DNA from: Lenzites betulinus | Taxonomy: Eukaryota > Basidiomycota > Agaricomycetes > Polyporales > Polyporaceae | Direction: 5' to 3' | Assembly (NCBI GenBank): GCA_022264855.1 | Contig: JABYQU010000027.1 | Span: 248,001-312,000, forward strand | DNA: 64,000 bases | Shown here: positions 1 to 10,106 of the stretch, one piece after another | How positions within the stretch are numbered: the first letter of the stretch is position 1 | How the letters are laid out: every line of letters starts with the position of its first letter | The notes under the pieces: model-generated | Databases searched by the model: none | Told to the model about the DNA's origin: nothing | What the model saw: the letters and a program-made list of their open reading frames with translations, nothing else | Position numbers and translations under genes: made by a program

Positions 1-1749
1 GGGACTGCCATTGCCACCGCGTACGACACCCTCGGCGAGTCCGGTCTGCAGCACTCGCTCAACGAGCCCGAGTGCGTCGGCATGTTCACCAATGCGGACC
101 TGCTCCCGGTCGTCGCCAACGTCGTGGCGAACGTGCCCTCGCTGCGTTTCGTCATCTACGACGGACAGCCGAAGCAGGCGCTGCTCGACAAAATCCGTGC
201 GGCACGCGAGGGTATCCAAGTCCTCACCGTGGACGAGCTGCGCGAGCTCGGGAAGGGCACGTCGCCCGAGGACCTCAAGTCCCGCCGGCCGGTGTCCTCT
301 GACACGTCGTGTATCATGTACACGAGTGGTACGACCGGGCCTCCGAAGGGTGTCGTAATCACGCATGGGAACCTCATAGCTTCGGTCGGCGCTATCAAGC
401 AGCTTCTCGGCCACCACCTGCGGGCAGACGACACCTTCATCGCGTACCTCCCGCTCTCGCATGTGCTGGAGTTCATCGTGGAGCTCGCGCTGTTCTACGT
501 CGGGATGACGTTTGGGTACGGCCGCGTGAAGACGCTGACGGACGCGTCAGTGCGCAACTGCGTCGGCGACATCCGCGCGTTCAAGCCCACGATCATGATC
601 GGTGTCCCGGCAGTCTGGGAGATGATTCGTAAGGGTATCCTGCAGAGGATCAACTCTGGCGGCAGCCTGAAGAAGGGCATATTCACCGGCGCATACACGC
701 TCAAGAAAGCAGGTGTCCCCGGACTCTCGCAGCTCGCGGACTCGGCCGTATTCAGCCAAATCAAGGCCGCGACGGGCGGGAGGTTGCGCCTCACGCTCTC
801 CGGTGGCGCGGCGCTCAGCGCGGAGACACAGGAGTTCCTCTCGATAGCGCTCGTGACGGTGCTGCAGGGTGCGCCACCACAGTCCGCAGATCGCGCTAAC
901 CGTTGCTGACGATCGGGCCACAGGGTACGGCATGACGGAGTCGTGCGGCATGTGCGCCATCATGCCCCCCGAGTTCATGCAGTACAACACGGTCGGGCTG
1001 CCGATGCCGTCGGTCGAGATCAAGCTGCTGGACGTGCCCGAGGCGGGGTACAGGTCGACGAACGAGCTGCCGCAGGGCGAGGTGTGCTTCCGCGGGCCGT
1101 CGGTCACGAAGGGATACTTCAAGCGCGACGACCTGAACAACGACGAGTCGATCTTCACCAAGGACGGCTGGCTCCGGACGGGCGACGTCGGGCAGTGGAA
1201 CCCGGACGGCACGCTGAGCCTCATCGACCGGTACGTGCTGCTGCGTCTCTCTCGCCACCCGCGGTCGGCCGGGGCTGACGCGTCCGCTTAGTATCAAGAA
1301 CTTGGTCAAGCTCCAGGGCGGCGAGGTGAGTCACTGCGCGCTCCGCGCACGATAGTGCGGCTGCTGACAGGCCTGCGCAGTACATCGCGCTCGAGCGCCT
1401 CGAGTCGATCTACAAGTCGTGCAACCTGGTGTCGAATATCTGCGTGCACGCGGACTCGAACGCGCGGCAGCCGATGGCGATCATCATCCCGAACGACGCG
1501 CACCTGCGGCACGCGCTCGACGGCAAGACGGGCAAGTCGCTCGCGGAGCTGTGCCACGACCAGGCGGTGATCGACTTTGTGATGAAGGAGTGCAACGCGG
1601 TCGGGAAGAAGAACGGGTTCAAGCAGATGGAGCTCCTCCAGGCCGTCATCCTCATCCCGGACGAGTGGACGCCGGAGAGCGGGCTGCTGACGCCCGCGCA
1701 GAAGGTGCAGCGGAAGAAGGTCGCGGAGACGTACGCGAAGGAGATCAAG
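1..1749 (+). CDS. FAA: Long-chain acyl-CoA synthetase, copy 1 (5' and 3' incomplete)
   Basis: This is the 3' part of an AMP-forming fatty acyl-CoA synthetase. The window opens inside exon 2, at a codon boundary. Visible exons are 1-868, 924-1230, 1292-1325 and 1381-1749, with in-phase GT-AG introns. The AMP-binding loop (Y-T-S-G-T-T-G-P-P-K-G) lies near 318-353, and the FACS signature (DGWLRTGD followed by KLQGGEY) spans the last three introns' neighbourhood. Every shared translation matches copy 2 at 10107-12469. After 1749 the donor of the last intron is present, but similarity to copy 2 stops at about 1766 and no terminal exon encoding A-A-Y-K-F-D is found downstream. If the intron is retained, the frame runs to a stop at 1846-1848. 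It is either a truncated duplicate or an assembly artefact. Confidence 0.9.
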
Positions 1750-1766
1750 GTGCGTGTCTTTGGGGC
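1..1766 (+). repeat. Segmental duplication, left copy
   Basis: Positions 1-1766 correspond to 10627-12392 at a constant offset of 10,626. Spot comparison of the bases and the identical translations in all reading frames of both strands suggest no difference, introns included. The left end lies outside the window. The right end falls 17 bases into the last intron of the acyl-CoA synthetase gene. Confidence 0.92.
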
Positions 1767-4178
1767 TTCTTCTGTGTGTGCGGGTGGCTGGCGGCGGGTG
1801 GGTGGGTGGTGCAGACGGCGTGCGAGGGGCGCGAGGCGAGGGAGGTGAGTGGCGGGGGTGGAGGTGAGTGCAGACGTGGAGGATGCGGTGCTGACAGCAT
1901 GCAGGGGATGCGGGGTGGGTGCAGGGTTGTCGCGGCTGTGTGTGCGCGCGCACGAGATCGTACCGACGATATCGAGTACGTCGCGGTGTTCTATGGGGTG
2001 TAGTTGGAGCTGGGACGCGGTGTTCTATGGGGTGTAGTTGCGACGGGGACTGTGGTATGGGGGGGAGGACATGGCTTCGACGGGGAGCAAGTATGGAGCA
2101 CCCATGTAGACTACAGCTCATATGTCAATATATTTCTTGGGTCTTCGAACTGTCTTCTACCTGCTCCGACACCCTGCCTCTGCGACTCGAGTGTCTATGT
2201 ACGTGTGTCTACCGTCTTGCATTCCGCCAATGTAGAGGCTCAGCGCGTCCCCGAGGCCAAGTACAGTGTGCTAGCGGCGCCTTCACTGGGTGACCATGCG
2301 CGCCCGCTGCCATAAATAAAATACCGCAGTTCTCCGCATTTACAAACAGGCGTCGTCCTGCCCCTGCGACCGCCCCGGGGAGGCGCATCTACGTGAATCG
2401 GGGGCCCTTGCGATCTTGGCATTTGTGTGTACACAGCCACCATGTACCCTGGGCGGCATGCTGATTGCAACGCGTCGTCCGCGCGCGAGCCGCTCGCAAA
2501 GCACTCGGCCCTGCCCTTCCCGAGATTGAGCCCGCCGCTGCGGGAGATGCGCATTTTGTTTGTACGGACTCAGCGCAAACGGGCCACCGCAACGCGTACA
2601 TTGTTCACAGCACACCGCCGTCGCAGGTTGCGAGAAAGCCAGTACCGGCGATGCTGGTTTGCCTGTCGACACGATGACACAACGAGCAGCTACTCACAGA
2701 TGGCGCCGTGTTCCGCCGAATCAGTATCGTATGGCCCTGAAACGATGCAGTCGGCCCTCCGCCTTCCGCCTGCGTTCATGTCGCTCCAACAGAGCCACGG
2801 CAGGATGCCCGCGTTTAGTGCATTCGGCACAACGTCCGCCGCCCGCCTCCTCACCCGCGCGGCTTTGTCGAGCGCGCAGGGAAGGCCCTCCTCGCATCTG
2901 TGGCCACAGTGCAAACAGAACGAGGTGCGCGGCCCCTGCATGCAGGGACATCAGCGCGGGATAGAGGGAGGCGCACCGAGCTAGTCGCCGGTGTCACTTA
3001 CATATCACCTCGGATGACGACTCCCGCAGGACACCGCACATATGCATTTTGGGACCCCTTGCACGGCGACGGTGCAGCGACGGTGTACCGGGCTGCATGG
3101 CACAATAAACAGTCAGCATCGTCAGCGCGCGAGATGGGTGTAACGTACCAGTATTCGACAGAGCACGCATGCTGAGTCGTCATGTTGTGAACATGGACCG
3201 GGTACCCAACCCTTGCGTCGCGTGCAGGGCCGTTGGATGCGCACGCAACATGCGAGTGAACTCTACGACTGGCTGCGGCCGTACTGGGTCAGGCCGTAGA
3301 GAATCGCCACGGCGCTGTGCTACTTTGTCCTCTGGGCATGCGAGAGCATAGACATACACAATGATCATCAAATATACCTCGCGCAGGATGCTCAGGGAGC
3401 GTGAGGCCCCATCCATGCGGCGTCGTACGTGGTGGGCGCTGCGCGAAGCGCACTGGACACCCGGCAGCAGTGCTCATCAGTACAACCAACTCTGGGCGGG
3501 ACGGTTTCGATGGCTTCTGCGGGCGCCGCTCGGAAAGACACGTCGTCAGCGGCGCGACCATAGGCGGTCGCAAACGTACCATTTGCCGCTTGCATAGGAA
3601 CGGCAGCCCTGGAGGCGGGCGGGCGGGCGAAACGCGCTGCGAGACAAAACGGGTGCTGCCATGCCCACATCGTGTGCATGGGCACGCCCCGGGGCGTTTG
3701 CGCTCAGTGCCGCGTAGGCCTCCAATGCAGCTCCCTTCTTGGTTCGAATGCAGTACGAGGTGTACCAGGTGCTCGCGGCAGGCACGGGGGCCGTAGGCGA
3801 AGCCACCTTCTGCGCTGCACCTGCCACGAGTCAGTCAGATCTGGACGACAGCTGAATCGTTCGCGAGCTTACCCGACGAGTGAACGGGGAGGTGTGAGCG
3901 TTTGACTCCCCTGCAAGCGCAAGAGCGGCGCAACGCGGCCCTGCAGCATGCAAGTCGGGTTTAGTACGCTTCCGCTCGGAGCTGCTACCGATCACAGAGC
4001 GCCCGGCGCGCCACCGGTGTCGACACTCATTCCCTCCAGTTGCGCGGGCAGTCAGCACACCCGCGCCCCGCGAGCGCGATATCTTACCAAATACGCCGCG
4101 TTGCGAGAGGGCACGAGCACGAGACAGCCCGAGAATGGGCGTCATCCTCCGCACACGCATGGACACCCCAGAATCATG
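1767..4178. other. Gene-free interval after the duplication breakpoint
   Basis: No credible gene is seen. The reading frames are short, overlap on both strands and match no family I know. The stretch is GC- and CpG-rich. It holds the small tandem repeat at 1982-2040. Fragments resembling the satellite farther right begin at about 3.9-4.1 kb. Confidence 0.6.
1982..2040 (+). repeat. Two-copy tandem repeat, 34-bp period
   Basis: A 25-base segment beginning cgcggtgttctatgggg is repeated exactly at 1982-2006 and 2016-2040, with a 9-base spacer. It lies just beyond the breakpoint of the truncated acyl-CoA synthetase copy. The function is unknown. Confidence 0.85.
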
Positions 4179-7100
4179 GATCGCGCTGGAATTCGGCGAG
4201 CGTAGCGCGTTTTTGCAGACAGATGCACGTGTTGAGTTGCGCCGCGCGGGGACAAGGACTTGCTGGCAGCTACGCGGGGACGGGGGCGCCAGCGCTGCTC
4301 GGTGAACATGGTACCGCTTCGTGCGAGGAACGACCGCGAGCCGAGACATTTGAGAATGCAACCCTGCCGCGCAGCGCTCGCACTACCGTCCGCCTGACTG
4401 GGAGTCCAGTCGAAATTATTTTTGTCGCGGGATGCGCTGGAAGCTTCCTGGTGTGCGCGCCACGTACAGCGCAGCGCGTCGTGCAATTCACATTGCGAGG
4501 GGGTGAGGGGACGAGACGGTGTCGGCGCTTTCCGCCGCAATTGCACCAAATCATCGAAAAGTGCCGTGATTCGTTTCTGCTCGGATCGGGCTGAGAGTTT
4601 GTGGATTTAGCGCTTTTGTACAGACGATCCAACGTACCAAGTCTCGTGGCAGCGCGACGCGATGCTTGGCAGCGGCGCACGAAACATTGTGTTTATGCAC
4701 ACCGGCGCGGGGATAACTCAGCGTGCTCTCCACGGATACGGCTGGAAATAGGTGAGAACGGCGCGCTCATATTGCCCAGTAGACGTACCAAGTTACGCGG
4801 CGCTGCGATGAGCGGTTCGGCAGGGACGGGTGACTCACAACGGGGCGACGGGGTGCTCATACTCAAGCGGGACCTCGTCGAATCCGGCTGAAACTTAGTA
4901 GACATACGAGCCCTATGCTGGAGAGCTCATCTGTGAAAGCGCACGTCGTGCGGATAAGTATTCGCACAAATACAGGTGTGCGACCATCTGCATGCACCGA
5001 AATCTCACAAAAATGGTGCGGAAAGCCTGTGCTCGGATCGCATGAGCGTAGCGCGTTATACCCCAAAGGAGCACGTACAGTGTTCCAGCGTGTGCGGAGC
5101 GCGCAGTGGCCAGGGGTGGTCGGAATACAATCCACCTGACAGCCGGGCGAGCCTTCGAGAGCACACAGCGTGCCCGTCTCGGGCCGCGCTCACAGCTTGA
5201 AGCAAACGTGTTCATGTCCGTGGCCGTTCAGATGCGAGCAACATCGAGCACGCCGGCGAGCAGGTGAGCGCGAAGGACGGGGGCCAACGCGAGGGCACCA
5301 CACAGTATCCTGGCTGTCGTAGTGATGGTGCCAGCTCTCTCCTTCCTGTGCGCAGTGCGCCCGGACGGGCTTGATAGAGACGAACATACGAGGAGGACCT
5401 TGGGACAGGGCACCGAAGCGCCAAGAGCACGCCGGCCAGAACTATTCCTGTGCAACCTGCGCCCGTGTATCCGCGGATGCCGTACCACGCGCCCATGAGG
5501 CCACGGCTGCGGTTCGGCGTGGCGAGCAGCGCGAGCGGAGGCAAGTGGAATGGGGGCACGGGCGGCGACTTTGGGATAGGCTCGGGAGGCGTCAGAGTGG
5601 TGCGCTGGCGTCGGTGTGTGTTGGAATGTGTCAGGGTGAGTCGGGATGCGCCAGGCGTATCGGGGTGTGTTGACCGACGTCAGGGCAGGGCCGAGTGCGC
5701 TGGGTGACGCCAGGATGCACGTACACAACCGTCGTATTCTTGCCGCACACGGAGAATCCTCATGTCGAGCGCGTACCCCAGTCGCGTGCATTCCCCGCCG
5801 CTGCACCACCTGTGCATCGTACTCCACATCCGGTACCGCGCAGACGACCGGTAAACACGCTGCATGTGTCCACACGCCGTGCCACAAGACGTGCAGCCAG
5901 GGCAGGGAGCGCGCGATGCCGCCCGGGCAGGCGCTTCTCTCCGCGCGCCCGTGAAATCGTCCAAAAGTGCCGCGATATTTTCTGCTCGGATCGCGCTGCA
6001 ATTCGGTGAGCGACGCGCGTTGTTGCAATGGAACCGAAATGCGGAGCTACGCGGCGCGGCGGCGTCGCATGCGGCAGGGGTGAGCGAAACTGTCCCTCTC
6101 CGGGCGCCGGCGCGCAGATACCTCGACGAGTTCTGCGTGGACGTTGCTGAGGCTTGGTGAGCACAATGCGGTGGTACGGTAGAGTGTGCGTACCACGTTA
6201 CAAGGCGCGGCGCAGAGCGGTCGCGCAGGGGTGGGCGAATCATGTCGGGGCGAGTGCATTCTGCTTTGGAGGCAGCCACCGCGGATGGGCTGGAACTTGG
6301 CGGAACCGTGCGCGCTCTGCCGACGAGTGCGACTGTGGAATCGCATGTCATGCGAGAGGATATTCGCGTGGCGGTGGGCGACGCGGCAATGTATATCCCC
6401 TGCCCGCCGGTGCGCAGGTGCCTGGGCGTGGTTCTGCACGGATCCTGCCGAGACTCGGTGAGCGTAGCGCGTTTGTGCTGTGGAGCACGCGTACCAAGTT
6501 GCGCGGGGGTGGGATGAGCGGTTGGGCAGGGGCGAGTGAACTTACACGATGGGGCGCCCAGAATCGCCCAGAATCGGGCCTCAGCGCAACCTCCTCGGAT
6601 CGATCCAGAAATACGGGGCGGTACACGCCCAGTGCGGGCGAGCATCCCCCGCAGATCGCACGCTGTGGGAAGGAGAACTCGCCCGGCGGGGGATGCTTCT
6701 TGTCCCTCATCCACGGAATTGTGCGAAATTGACATGGAATGTTTGTGCCCGGATCGCGCTGCAACTCGGTGAGCGTAGCGCGTTTGGACACGAGACCACA
6801 CGCACAAAGTCTCGCGGCGTGGGGAGCAGGGGCCATTTGGGCACGGGCGATTTACTGGAATCCATCGTGAAATTGCATGAAAAAACGCATTTCGCGGGGT
6901 CGTCTGATCGCGCTGGCGTTCGATGAGCAGGTCGCGGACGTGTGGGCGAGAGCGCGTACCAAGTGTCAGCGCAGTGGAACAAGAAGCAGCGGCGCGGTGC
7001 GCGGGTTGAGCATCCACCCACGGTTTGACGCAATTTCGACGCAGATCGAGGCGCCTTGGATCGGGGCGTGCGCGTGATTGGGCGGGGTGTGCGCCGTGGT

Positions 7101-7230
7101 GCACAGGAGCTGTCGTCGAAGCATCAGCGTCGGGCGGAGCAACGTCGGGCGGGGCGGCGGGGATCTTGTTCTGGGCAGTGGCCGGTGCTGGCTTCGATTG
7201 GGGCCGCAGTCCGGGAGGTTGTGCGTCCAA
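4179..7230. repeat. Diverged tandem satellite, about 154-bp period
   Basis: A recurring block reads roughly ggatcgcgctgcaattcgg, then tgagcgtagcgcgttt, then cgtaccaagttgcgcgg and gatgagcggt..ggcaggg. The first-block landmark is visible at about 4179, 4431, 4584, 4735, 4880, 5036, 5989, 6143, 6284, 6441, 6598, 6752, 6906 and 7059. Most consecutive spacings are 141-157 bases. Weaker matches lie between 5036 and 5989 (about 5180, 5362, 5505). Copies have diverged by substitution and small indels. In antisense translation the motif N-A-L-R-S-P...A-I-R-A returns in several different frames, as expected for a non-coding repeat whose period is not a multiple of three. Boundaries are approximate. Confidence 0.75.
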
Positions 7231-9891
7231 GCAAGCGTTGTCCTGGCTGACTGGGCCAGTGTGGGTGCGGTGTGAGAAGGCGGGGCGATGGCGGATGTCG
7301 CTGGGCACGATGTGTCCACAGTTGGCGTAGTTGGCCGCGGTACAGGCTGGGAGCGCACGGGGCAGGGGATCTGTTCACGCCGAGTTGCATTGCCTGGGCG
7401 TGGCAGGAAGTGCCGGTACAGCTAATCCTACAACACTGACGTTGGCGTGAGACTACACGGGCGCAAACATGGACTCACGAGGTAAGAACACGCGTGGACA
7501 GTCGTCGAGGCAATCCTCCGACGCCATCGAAGCCTCGGGGAACGCAAATACCGAGTGTGAGCTCGTCGAGTCGTAGCGCATCGCTGCGCGGCCTGGAAAG
7601 CTCGTCCTCCCAAGTGATAGAATGGCGGACTTGTCGTCACCATGCGTAGCTACTCGCAGCCTGCTCATGCACACTCACGTCGGCATCGCGTTCGTTGCGC
7701 TAACCTCAAGCCGCAGTCGCTCGAGCAAACGGCCACGCTCTCGGTCGCATCCCGCAACGCCGCAAATCCGACTGGATGGCCGCCCACCGCGACTTGCACT
7801 CAATGCCGACTCGCTCGCAGCCACTCATCGCAGACGGGGGACTGCCAGTGTGCGGGCATGGACGCGCTATACCGGTGTCTCTGTCTCTGAGCTCACGACC
7901 AGGCCGCATCGCCCGCCGTCACAGCACGGCGCCCACTGGCAGTCGGGTGCGATCTCCAAGCTCTGCAACACGGCGACGGGGGGGCCTGGGCTGTGACGCG
8001 GACGTTTGGCGTCATGACACTTGTCGTTGAAGGTGTGCGAGTGCGGCCGCGCAGCGCAGGGTCTCCGTGTCGCCAGTGCATGAAACGGCCGCGCGTGCGC
8101 GCGTGCATCCGCATAACGTCTCCCTCGCACCCGTGTCTCGGGTCCAATACGTGCACTCGTCGTCGAGGGGCTACGTCGAGCGCGAACGGGCACGGTGCGT
8201 GACGAAGCCGTCGGGCACGGCGGGCGAGACTGACAGAGTCGTGGTAGCGCCATGGGCACCGTGCGCACCGTGTGCCCAGGACGTCCGAGGCATCGGTGGG
8301 GCTGCATGGCCAGCGACCACTGTCCGTCCGTCTGCGCGCGCAGGGCGGGCGGGGCGGGGAAAGGGTCCTCGGTCCGCCCGGCGGTGTCCTGCCAACATGC
8401 AAGAATAAGTCAGGCGGGCGGGGCGGATGGATGCAAACGCAGCGACGGCGCACACACCATATATGATGTCCCTGCGAGGGTGAAACGCGTGCTCCTTGGG
8501 CACGCGCTGGCCACGTCACCGTCCCAGGGTATATAATATAGCACATGCAGTGGCCGCGGATGTCCCGATAGACTCGTCCATTCCCGCTTTCTGCGCTGCT
8601 GCCCCGATGCCCGGCAACGCTCTGCAAGAGGCACCGCGTGCGAGTCGACAGGCTGTATACACCCCGGCTCACGCCTGTCCTCTGGCGCACCGTGGTGCTC
8701 AACGCCATCCCATGGGGCAGCAACCAGCGCGGCGCGGCGCGTCGTAGACACGGGACAAACATGCCTATTCGTCAAGCCGAGATCCGGTCGAGTCGGCGGC
8801 ACGTCGGCGGCGCAAATGACGGTACGCACCTCTTTGCGCGTTGCAAACTGTGCCTCTAACCCGACAGGGCGTGCCACAGACGGATCCGATGTCGTCCAGC
8901 CATGAAATTGGGCCGTACACGCATCGTTTGCGTTTACCGACTCGCTGCGGGTCGGAGACGAATAGACTGGCCCACGAGACGTGCGACCTGTGCGCGACGC
9001 GTTATGATATCGACCGCTCCGGGCGTATTGGGGCCACGCGGGTGCCCGGTGGACGTCTGAAATATCGTAAGTCTCCGCTAGAGTGTTACATGTACGAGAG
9101 AAAAACGACTGACGGCGTCAGCGACAGAGTGCATCAGTTCGCCGTGTGCACGGCAGGCTAGTATGCTCACTGGCTGAGAACTGGCACACTCAGTGCGCTA
9201 CGGAAGCGGGATGATCGTATGCTGGTGGGAAGTGGTCGAGCTGTGAGCGTGGTGTGGGTTGGGCGCTTATCTAGCCGTCTTGAATATGTAGTGGAGGCTG
9301 GGGACTCCATGCATCGTCGCTCGAGCGTACTATCGACTCGTTGTGCACGCGCGCGCAGCGTATATAAGCGTATACTACGATCTCGTGGACGAGCCAAGCG
9401 AGGTGAGGGCGGGTGTGGAGGTCGGGGTTGCGACTGCGAGTAGCTAAGAGAGGCGCGGCGCGGGGGCCGTGTATATGTGCGACATAGATAACCGTCCGGA
9501 CGGCGAGGGGAGTGCACGGATGTGAACGCGCTGCAGGGGCAGAGACCGCTGGGGGAGCGCGAGGGCACGAGCACGGCAGGGGAGGCGCAGCAGAGGGGAG
9601 CAGACAGGCAGGGCAGGCGGCAGGCGAGAGCGCGCAGTGAGGGCAGACGCAGGGCGGGCGGCGGCGCATGCGCAGGGGAGAGCGAGCGAGGAGAGAGAAG
9701 AGCCAGATATCGGGCTCGACGCGCAGGACGTCACCGCGCGACTGCACCTGCCTCAGTGGGCGTGCGCGGCGGGGCGGGATCGAAGCCGTGCACGGTCGGC
9801 CGGGGTAGCCCCTAACCCCACAAGAGAATGCAGGGTTGGGATCGGGAAGTCTGAATCTGGGGCAAGCTACAGCAATACAGTGGGGGAGCCG
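7231..9891. other. Gene-free interval left of the intact synthetase gene
   Basis: No gene is supported. The sequence is GC-rich with many overlapping short frames. A TATA-like run (tatataatatag) lies near 8530 and another (gtatataagcg) near 9359, but neither sits before a recognisable coding start. The right end grades into the upstream region of the acyl-CoA synthetase gene. Confidence 0.5.
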
Positions 9892-9990
9892 CCCTCCTCC
9901 TCGTACTACCTCCTCTCTTCTTCTCCCCATCCCACTTCCCCCACGACCTTTCTCACACTACTCTCACCGGAGAGAGGCACAGCGCAGACG
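9892..9990 (+). promoter_or_regulatory. Pyrimidine-rich core promoter region of the acyl-CoA synthetase gene
   Basis: A C/T-rich tract at about 9892-9966 lies 140-215 bases upstream of the ATG at 10107. Such tracts commonly precede transcription starts of well-expressed filamentous-fungal genes. No clear TATA box is seen next to it. The role is inferred from position and composition only. Confidence 0.4.
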
Positions 9991-10106
9991 CCCACGTAAC
10001 CGGGAAGCTTAAATCTCACCAAATCACGTTGTGGAGGAGCGAGCGGAGTATGAAGTCAGGTCAGTCGCGCCCAACCTTCACATCTCTCTCTCACCCCATC
10101 TCCACC

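Noticed and set aside
547..1224. Antisense frame of 225 codons over the acyl-CoA synthetase (and its twin at 11173-11850)
   Set aside because: A mirror of a GC-rich coding sequence with no family resemblance. The sense strand carries all the catalytic motifs.
3680..3790. A tRNA-like B-box phrase (ggttcgaatgc) near 3740
   Set aside because: No matching A box at the right distance and no cloverleaf pairing could be drawn.
5680..7308. A 542-codon antisense open frame through the satellite region
   Set aside because: It lies in GC-rich repeat DNA. The recurring peptide N-A-L-R-S-P...A-I-R-A appears in other frames at other copies, as expected from a 154-bp non-coding repeat. No domain is recognisable.
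8525..8545. A strong TATA-like run suggesting a promoter
   Set aside because: No coding region with recognisable content lies downstream on either strand within a sensible distance.
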